Of a DNA stretch of 12,171 nt, positions 7,345 to 12,171 are shown piece after piece. A program made the translations under genes and the position numbers. Source of the DNA: an uncultured Anaerolineae bacterium (GTDB lineage: Bacteria > Chloroflexota > Anaerolineae > Anaerolineales > Villigracilaceae); contig CAIRYE010000193.1 of assembly GCA_903882765.1 (NCBI GenBank), forward strand, positions 1 through 12,171, read 5' to 3'. How positions within the stretch are numbered: position 1 is the stretch's first letter; each line of letters begins with the position of its first letter. The notes under the pieces are model-generated. The model was not told where the DNA came from, did no database searches, and saw only the letters and a program-made list of their open reading frames with translations.

Positions 7345-8741
7345 AGGAAAAGATCAGCAAGCTAATAAATGAAGTTCTGCATTCCCATCAGCTGCCCGGT
7401 GTAGCCGTGGGCATTGTGCTTGATGGACAACCTTTCTTCGCTGCTGGTTTTGGTTACAGAAACATAGAAAGCAAAGAACCAATAAGGGAAACCTCCTTAT
7501 TCCATTTGGCATCCATATCTAAATTATTCGTCGCGACAGCGATCATGCAGCTTGCGGAGCAGGGGAAATTATCGCTAGAGGACTCCCTCGATCATTTCCT
7601 ACCCTACCTTAAAATTGAGAATCCGTTTGATTCAAAAATTACCATAAAGCACTTACTCTCTCATTCCGCGGGTTTTCCAGATATCACCAACTATCATTGG
7701 GATGAACCCGAACACGATGATGGGGCGTTAGAGCGGTATGTGCGCCAATTGGATTTTCGGCTTTTATCACCCCCCGGCAAGAAATTTTTCTACTCGAACA
7801 TCGCCTTCGAAGTATTGGGTCACTTGGTTTCAAAGATCGCTGAAATGCCCTTTGAAGAATTCATCAATAAGAATATTCTTGAACCTCTTGGAATGTCCAC
7901 CTCCACTCATTTTAGGTGGATGGTATCACCTGATCTCGCGGTCTCTCCACATATCAATGATCTAACAACCCACCTATCCGAGATATATCCATATCATCGT
8001 GCCCATTCACCTAGTTCTACCCTGCACTCGAGCGCGTCAGAAATGAATCTATGGGCTATGGCGAACCTAAAACGTGGGTATTCTGCCAACACCTTGTTCT
8101 TACATCCATCCGCCTATGACCACATGTGGAAACCAATGATGCCAGTGGAAAAAGTGGGCAGACCAGATAAATACGTGGGGTTAGGTTGGTTTCTAGATAA
8201 GCATCGTGGGCTGAGCACGGTTTACCATTCAGGCCAGGATGTGGGCTTTTCAACTTATTTCGTATTGATTCCAGAGCGAAACATCGGAGTGACTGTTTTA
8301 TGCAATACTACGCCCGCTCCCGCGGAGAAAATAGCCTATACTCTTCTCGATATCCTGATCGGTCACGAACCTGACCCGATCAAACCGCCTGTGATCATCC
8401 CGCTAGGAGAAGTCTATCGCCAAGGCGGTGTTAGCGCGATGCGCAAACTTTATAACACCCTAAAGACAACCTACCCAACAAAATATGATTTTGGCGCGAG
8501 TGGTTTTCTCGATAGAAGCTCAACCCTATTGGATTCCGATCGAAACTCCGAGGCAATGGATATCCTCCAATTTGCTCTCGAACTTTTTCCTAACAACGCA
8601 ACTGGCTACGGGTTATTCGCTCGCGCAAATTTTCAAGAAGGGGACATGGAACAAGCCCTTAAATGCGCTATGCGCTCTCTGGAGATCGAACCAAACAATG
8701 TGTTTCTACGGCAACAGATCCAACCTTTTTTAGATCAATAG
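7341..8741 (+). CDS. S12-family serine hydrolase (class C beta-lactamase fold) with C-terminal TPR region
   Basis: A 466-residue protein whose ATG overlaps the M81 stop codon in an ATGA junction; GAAGGAG (7327-7333) is a good ribosome binding site inside the M81 gene. The catalytic domain, residues about 3-345, carries S58-I-S-K61, Y151-S-N153 and H296-S-G298, the three active-site motifs of the fold, with HxG replacing KTG. After a linker, residues about 385-458 read as two tetratricopeptide-like helical pairs (FLDRSSTLLDSDRNSEAMDILQ and FARANFQEGDMEQALKCAM regions, each ending in a Pro-Asn-Asn), a likely protein-contact surface. There is no signal peptide. It differs clearly from the first S12 enzyme in its tail and loops, so it is not a recent duplicate. 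The role is probably a D-specific peptidase or esterase acting with the M81 enzyme; the substrate cannot be inferred. Confidence 0.87.
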   Translation: MKEKISKLINEVLHSHQLPGVAVGIVLDGQPFFAAGFGYRNIESKEPIRETSLFHLASISKLFVATAIMQLAEQGKLSLEDSLDHFLPYLKIENPFDSKITIKHLLSHSAGFPDITNYHWDEPEHDDGALERYVRQLDFRLLSPPGKKFFYSNIAFEVLGHLVSKIAEMPFEEFINKNILEPLGMSTSTHFRWMVSPDLAVSPHINDLTTHLSEIYPYHRAHSPSSTLHSSASEMNLWAMANLKRGYSANTLFLHPSAYDHMWKPMMPVEKVGRPDKYVGLGWFLDKHRGLSTVYHSGQDVGFSTYFVLIPERNIGVTVLCNTTPAPAEKIAYTLLDILIGHEPDPIKPPVIIPLGEVYRQGGVSAMRKLYNTLKTTYPTKYDFGASGFLDRSSTLLDSDRNSEAMDILQFALELFPNNATGYGLFARANFQEGDMEQALKCAMRSLEIEPNNVFLRQQIQPFLDQ

Positions 8742-8988
8742 GGAAGATTCCGCAATCCAACCTCATTTCACATTTGCTGGACGCTGTTTTTGGTGCGGGT
8801 ACTCTCAAAACAACTGTATGTATATCAGTTCACAGATAATAAGTTCCATGGTCCAGAAAAATCAAGAAATCTTCTAAACATTGGTAAATCATTTTAAAAA
8901 AAACAGCTGCTCAATTTTTAGTCGACCAATTGATACCAGCGAATGAGCCATATCAGGTTTTTTCACTGCGGTTATTTCCAAATATTTT

Positions 8989-9016
8989 TTGACCGTGGTA
9001 CCTATGCTTTTATTCT
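8989..9016 (+). promoter_or_regulatory. Candidate upstream promoter of secA
   Basis: TTGACC (8989-8994) is followed by a 16-bp spacer and TATTCT (9011-9016). The predicted transcript would start near 9023 and carry a leader of about 135 nt before secA. The evidence is consensus matching only. Confidence 0.4.
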
Positions 9017-9131
9017 GAGTGTCATTATTACCTCTTCAAGTGGGGGGATCATCCCTCGAAATTATCTCGTTTTCTCCGCCGATAATAAAATAACAAGGCG
9101 ACCTCCCCCTATTTAATACCTCCCTCTATGC

Positions 9132-9153
9132 TATAATCTCAAGTTTGAGAGGA
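9132..9153 (+). promoter_or_regulatory. secA-proximal -10 box, inverted repeat and ribosome binding site
   Basis: TATAAT (9132-9137) is a perfect -10 hexamer, but no good -35 box lies at the right distance. TCTCAA (9137-9142) and TTGAGA (9145-9150) form an inverted repeat that overlaps the expected transcription start and the ribosome binding site GAGAGGA (9147-9153), which sits 4 nt before ATG 9158. The ribosome binding site supports the secA start; a regulatory role for the repeat is only a possibility. Confidence 0.45.
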
Positions 9154-9157
9154 TACT

Positions 9158-12100
9158 ATGCTTCAAAAATTCATGACCATTTTTGGGGGAAACCCCAATA
9201 AAAAAGAGATCGATAAACTCGTCGAAATGATCAAACCGGTAGGCTCTTTCGAGGCCGAACTGGAAAAATTATCTGATGAGGAACTTAAGGGCAAGACCGC
9301 CGAATTTCGCTCCCAGCTGGAAAAATATCTGGATGGCATTACCGATGAAGCTGAGCGAAACCAATATGAGCAGGACTTCCTTAATCAAATCCTACCGCAA
9401 GCGTTCGCCGTTGTCCGCGAGGCCTCCAAGCGTACCTTAGGGCTTCGCCATTACGATGTTCAATTGATTGGTGGCGCGTCCTTGCACCTCAAGAACATCG
9501 CTGAAATGCGAACGGGTGAAGGAAAAACACTTGTGGCTACCTTGCCGGTATACCTCAACGCCCTTACTGGCCGCGGTGTTCACCTCATCACGGTCAACGA
9601 TTACCTCTCCCGCCGTGACGCCCGCTGGATGGGTCCGATCTATCATGCCCTCGGTATGTCGGTGGGTATTTTGCAAAGCGCGGCTAACACCGAAAACGGA
9701 AAGAAAGCCTATCTTTTCGATCCTGAAAAAGAATCTGCCCAAGAAGACCGAAATCAGGTTAGCTTGGTCGACCGTCGCTTGGCGTACCAGGCGGATATTA
9801 CCTACGGAACCAACGCCGAGTTTGGTTTTGATTACCTGCGTGACAATATGGTTTACCGCGTGGCAGAAAAAGTGCAGCGCGGCCATTATTTTGCTATCAT
9901 CGATGAAGTCGATAATATTCTGATCGACGAAGCGCGAACCCCTCTCATCATCAGCGGTCCCGCCCAAGGTGACTTGGAGTACTACGGCCAAATGTCCGCG
10001 GTAGTTAAGTTGTTGATCCCCGAAGATTATGAGTTAAACGAAAAAGACCGCTCCATATCGCTGACCGAAGCCGGCACCCTGCACGTAGAACAGATCCTCG
10101 GCTTCCCACTGCGCGACCCCGATCGGCCCGAAGATGTTACCCCAGAACAAGCCCGCTACTTGGGTTATCTCGAGCAAGCTTTGCGTGCCCAATACCTATT
10201 CAAACGCAACAAGGATTATCTGGTTCAGGGCGGCAAGGTTATTATCGTGGATGAGTTTACCGGCCGCCTTATGGCCGGCAGGCGCTGGAGCGATGGTCTG
10301 CACCAAGCTGTGGAAGCCAAAGAAGGCGTTAAGGTTGAGCCCGAGAACGTTACGTACGCCACCATTACCCTGCAAAACTACTTTAGGATGTACCAAAAGT
10401 TATCGGGTATGACCGGTACAGCCCTTACCGAAGCGGAAGAATTCCACAAGATCTACTCCCTCAACGTTCTTCCCATTCCTACCAATTTGGAATACAACGC
10501 TGGCGAAGAAACCTCGCAGTTGATCGAGGTAAAGACCAAGGACAAAGAAGGCTATGATATCGCTTACTTTGCCCGCCGCGATGATGCCGAAAAGAAACCC
10601 TACTTTTGGCGCCGCACCGATTACCCCGATGTGATCTACCGCACCGTAGAAGCCAAGCTGCGCGCCATTACCCACGAGATCGTCCATGACCACATCATCG
10701 GCCGTCCAATTCTGGTTGGTACCACTTCGGTGGAATCCTCCGATAAATTATCCAGCCGGCTAAAGGCTGAACCCGTGCGCCGCTTGCTGCAAGTAGCTAT
10801 GCTTCGGGACATTTGGTTCGAGCAAAGCGGCAAAGAAGAAGACGGACGCCTCATCCCCGATTTGGAACCGCTCTATAAAACTCTCGACGTGCTGGAACCC
10901 ACCGGTTTACGCGTTTTTGCCAAACCGCTCAATGCTTCTATCAACCCCGAAGAACCCGCCAACCTAGTCCGTTTGCTCAAACTTTTAAAGCTCGATCCGG
11001 CATATCAAGATCGCTTGATCAACGTCATTCAGGGCGGCGTGCCGCACCAAGTGCTCAACGCCCGCAAGCATACCGAAGAAAGCCAGATCATTGCCGGCGC
11101 CGGATCGTTTGGCGCGGTCACCATCGCCACCAATATGGCCGGTCGTGGTGTTGATATCAAACTCGGTGGCGACCTTGCCGATGAGATCGTTGCTATTATC
11201 AGCCGCGTGCTAAAACGCGCCGGCTACGACCCTTACAATATGCGCCTCGAAGACCAGCGCCAAGCCATCCTTAAACTGGAAGTAGCCGATCACGGCATTT
11301 ACACCTCCGAAGTGCAGTACTTCCTGAATTATTTTGATGAAATGGACACCGTTCGCAACGTAGGCGGGTTGCATGTCATCGGCTCCGAGCGCCACGAAGC
11401 TCGCCGCATCGATAACCAGCTGCGCGGCCGTGCCGCCAGGCAAGGTGACCCTGGTTCCTCGCGTTTCTATCTCTCGCTGCAAGATGACCTAATGCGTTTG
11501 TTTGGCGGGCAACAGGTAGAAGGCCTTATGGCGCGCTTCAAACTCGATGATGATTACCCCCTTGAGAACCGCGTTGTCACCGGCCTCATTGAACAAAGCC
11601 AGCACCGTGTTGAAGGCGCTAACTTTGATGTGCGTAAACACTTGCTGGAGTACGATGACGTGCTCAACAAACAGCGCACCCTCATCTACAGCCAGCGCGA
11701 CCGTGTAATGACCAAACCGGAACTGTACGACGATATCGAACAGTTCCTCGAAATGGAAGTAGCCAAACGCGTTCCCGCCGCCCTAAGCGACCCCGAAGGC
11801 CCATGGAAGCTGTTGGCATGGTTGGATCAGATCCAACCACCTTTCCTCTATGGAGGCAATAAGTTATTCCCATCCTTCACCCACCGACTCTTACTCAACG
11901 AACTGAGCAAAAGCAGCATCGACCCGGTGGACGCGATCATGGAAATGGTCAACCGCGCCGTGCAAATGGAAGAGGGGCATATCCTCAAGGCCATTGAAGC
12001 AGCTGTTGAAAATACATCCACAGCCCTCGAAGCTCAGATCGAGGAAAGATTTGAAGCATTAGACGCCTGCTTCGACGGGCTCAAAGAGAACGAAGAGCCC

Positions 12101-12171
12101 CGCAAGGCCAATGAAGTGCTGGAAGAGATCCGTTCCGCCATCCATATGGATATCAAACTGAATAACGACCA
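9158..12171 (+). CDS. secA: Protein translocase subunit SecA (3' end outside window)
   Basis: SecA is the ATPase motor that drives preproteins through the SecYEG channel at the cytoplasmic membrane. The frame is open for 1004 codons to the window edge. Visible landmarks are Walker A MRTGEGKT (117-124), YGTNAEFGFDYLRDNM (216-231), DEVDNILIDEARTPLIISG (249-267), VDEFTGRLMAGRRWSDGLHQ (364-383), the SGMTGTA motif (416-421), MAGRGVDIKLGG (660-671), SERHEARRIDNQLRGRAARQ (743-762) and EYDDVLNKQR (831-840) of the helical scaffold. Compared with Escherichia coli SecA (901 residues), extra segments appear at about 175-205, 455-487, 535-627 and 672-732. The usual AGRGTDI reads AGRGVDI and RGRSGRQG reads RGRAARQG. 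All core ATPase residues are present, so it should be active. The C-terminal linker and any zinc-binding tail lie beyond the window. It has its own promoters and is not part of the peptide cluster. Confidence 0.97.
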   Translation, partial: MLQKFMTIFGGNPNKKEIDKLVEMIKPVGSFEAELEKLSDEELKGKTAEFRSQLEKYLDGITDEAERNQYEQDFLNQILPQAFAVVREASKRTLGLRHYDVQLIGGASLHLKNIAEMRTGEGKTLVATLPVYLNALTGRGVHLITVNDYLSRRDARWMGPIYHALGMSVGILQSAANTENGKKAYLFDPEKESAQEDRNQVSLVDRRLAYQADITYGTNAEFGFDYLRDNMVYRVAEKVQRGHYFAIIDEVDNILIDEARTPLIISGPAQGDLEYYGQMSAVVKLLIPEDYELNEKDRSISLTEAGTLHVEQILGFPLRDPDRPEDVTPEQARYLGYLEQALRAQYLFKRNKDYLVQGGKVIIVDEFTGRLMAGRRWSDGLHQAVEAKEGVKVEPENVTYATITLQNYFRMYQKLSGMTGTALTEAEEFHKIYSLNVLPIPTNLEYNAGEETSQLIEVKTKDKEGYDIAYFARRDDAEKKPYFWRRTDYPDVIYRTVEAKLRAITHEIVHDHIIGRPILVGTTSVESSDKLSSRLKAEPVRRLLQVAMLRDIWFEQSGKEEDGRLIPDLEPLYKTLDVLEPTGLRVFAKPLNASINPEEPANLVRLLKLLKLDPAYQDRLINVIQGGVPHQVLNARKHTEESQIIAGAGSFGAVTIATNMAGRGVDIKLGGDLADEIVAIISRVLKRAGYDPYNMRLEDQRQAILKLEVADHGIYTSEVQYFLNYFDEMDTVRNVGGLHVIGSERHEARRIDNQLRGRAARQGDPGSSRFYLSLQDDLMRLFGGQQVEGLMARFKLDDDYPLENRVVTGLIEQSQHRVEGANFDVRKHLLEYDDVLNKQRTLIYSQRDRVMTKPELYDDIEQFLEMEVAKRVPAALSDPEGPWKLLAWLDQIQPPFLYGGNKLFPSFTHRLLLNELSKSSIDPVDAIMEMVNRAVQMEEGHILKAIEAAVENTSTALEAQIEERFEALDACFDGLKENEEPRKANEVLEEIRSAIHMDIKLNND

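Larger units (their letters stand above)
8742..9157. other. Intergenic region between the hydrolase cluster and secA
   Basis: This AT-rich stretch holds no supported gene. Small inverted repeats occur (for example AACTG/CAGTT near 8810-8835), but none is followed by a proper T-run, so I do not see a clear terminator for the preceding gene. The right half has two candidate promoters for secA, annotated separately. ATTATC at 9061-9066 and GATAAT at 9081-9086 are the two halves of the gntR operator palindrome split by 14 bp; given the base composition this may be chance. Confidence 0.5.

Noticed and set aside
4250..8741. Beta-lactamase (antibiotic resistance) function for the two S12 proteins
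   Set aside because: Both lack a signal peptide, have HxG instead of KTG, carry additional C-terminal domains and sit among peptide-catabolism genes, so a peptidase or esterase role is more likely.
8742..8900. Terminator after the second S12 gene
   Set aside because: Only 4-5 bp stems were found and none is followed by a T-run, so the end of this transcript is not visible.
9061..9086. ATTATC and GATAAT half-sites, 14 bp apart, in front of secA as a second GntR operator
   Set aside because: The halves match but the spacing differs completely from the abutting palindromes at 1017-1040, and such hexamers are frequent by chance in this AT-rich gap.
9437..11482. Several long reading frames on the minus strand and in other plus frames across 9437-11482
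   Set aside because: They lie fully within secA, whose frame has unmistakable SecA motifs throughout; they are shadows of it.

Overview
The window looks like a piece of a Chloroflexota (Anaerolineae-type) genome. The main clue is the secA gene at the right end. It keeps all the SecA ATPase motifs but carries several insertions, and it already exceeds 1000 residues before the window ends. I recall long, insertion-bearing SecA from this phylum, so the assignment is an inference from memory. Coding regions are of middling GC and the two large gaps are AT-rich. No rRNA, tRNA, CRISPR array, transposase or integrase was seen.

Layout. (1) Positions 1-542, minus strand: the N-terminal part of a probable GT-B-type glycosyltransferase, running off the left edge, with a plausible minus-strand promoter at 575-602. 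(2) Positions 543-992: an AT-rich divergent gap with no convincing gene. (3) Positions 993-8741, plus strand: a compact catabolic gene cluster. It begins with a strong sigma-70-type promoter whose -10 box lies inside two tandem copies of a perfect 12-bp palindrome. Then come a GntR/FCD regulator, an enolase-superfamily dipeptide epimerase, an MFS transporter, a serine hydrolase of the S12/class C beta-lactamase family with an extra C-terminal domain, a strong hairpin terminator, an M81 (MlrC-type) metallopeptidase and, overlapping it by 4 bp, a second S12 hydrolase with a C-terminal TPR region. (4) Positions 8742-9157: a gap holding candidate promoters for secA. (5) Positions 9158-12171: secA, cut off at its 3' end.

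How the genes fit together. M81 peptidase, S12 hydrolase and an MFS transporter are the same three classes as mlrC, mlrB and mlrD of the microcystin-degradation cluster. The mlrA-type endopeptidase is absent, and a dipeptide epimerase, a second S12 enzyme and a GntR regulator are added. None of the hydrolases shows a signal peptide. The simplest reading is import of a small peptide containing D-amino acids or isopeptide bonds, cytoplasmic cleavage by the S12 and M81 enzymes, and epimerisation of residual dipeptides such as L-Ala-D-Glu to L,L forms, under a ligand-responsive GntR repressor. The true substrate (muropeptide, cyanobacterial peptide or another nonribosomal peptide) cannot be read from the sequence.
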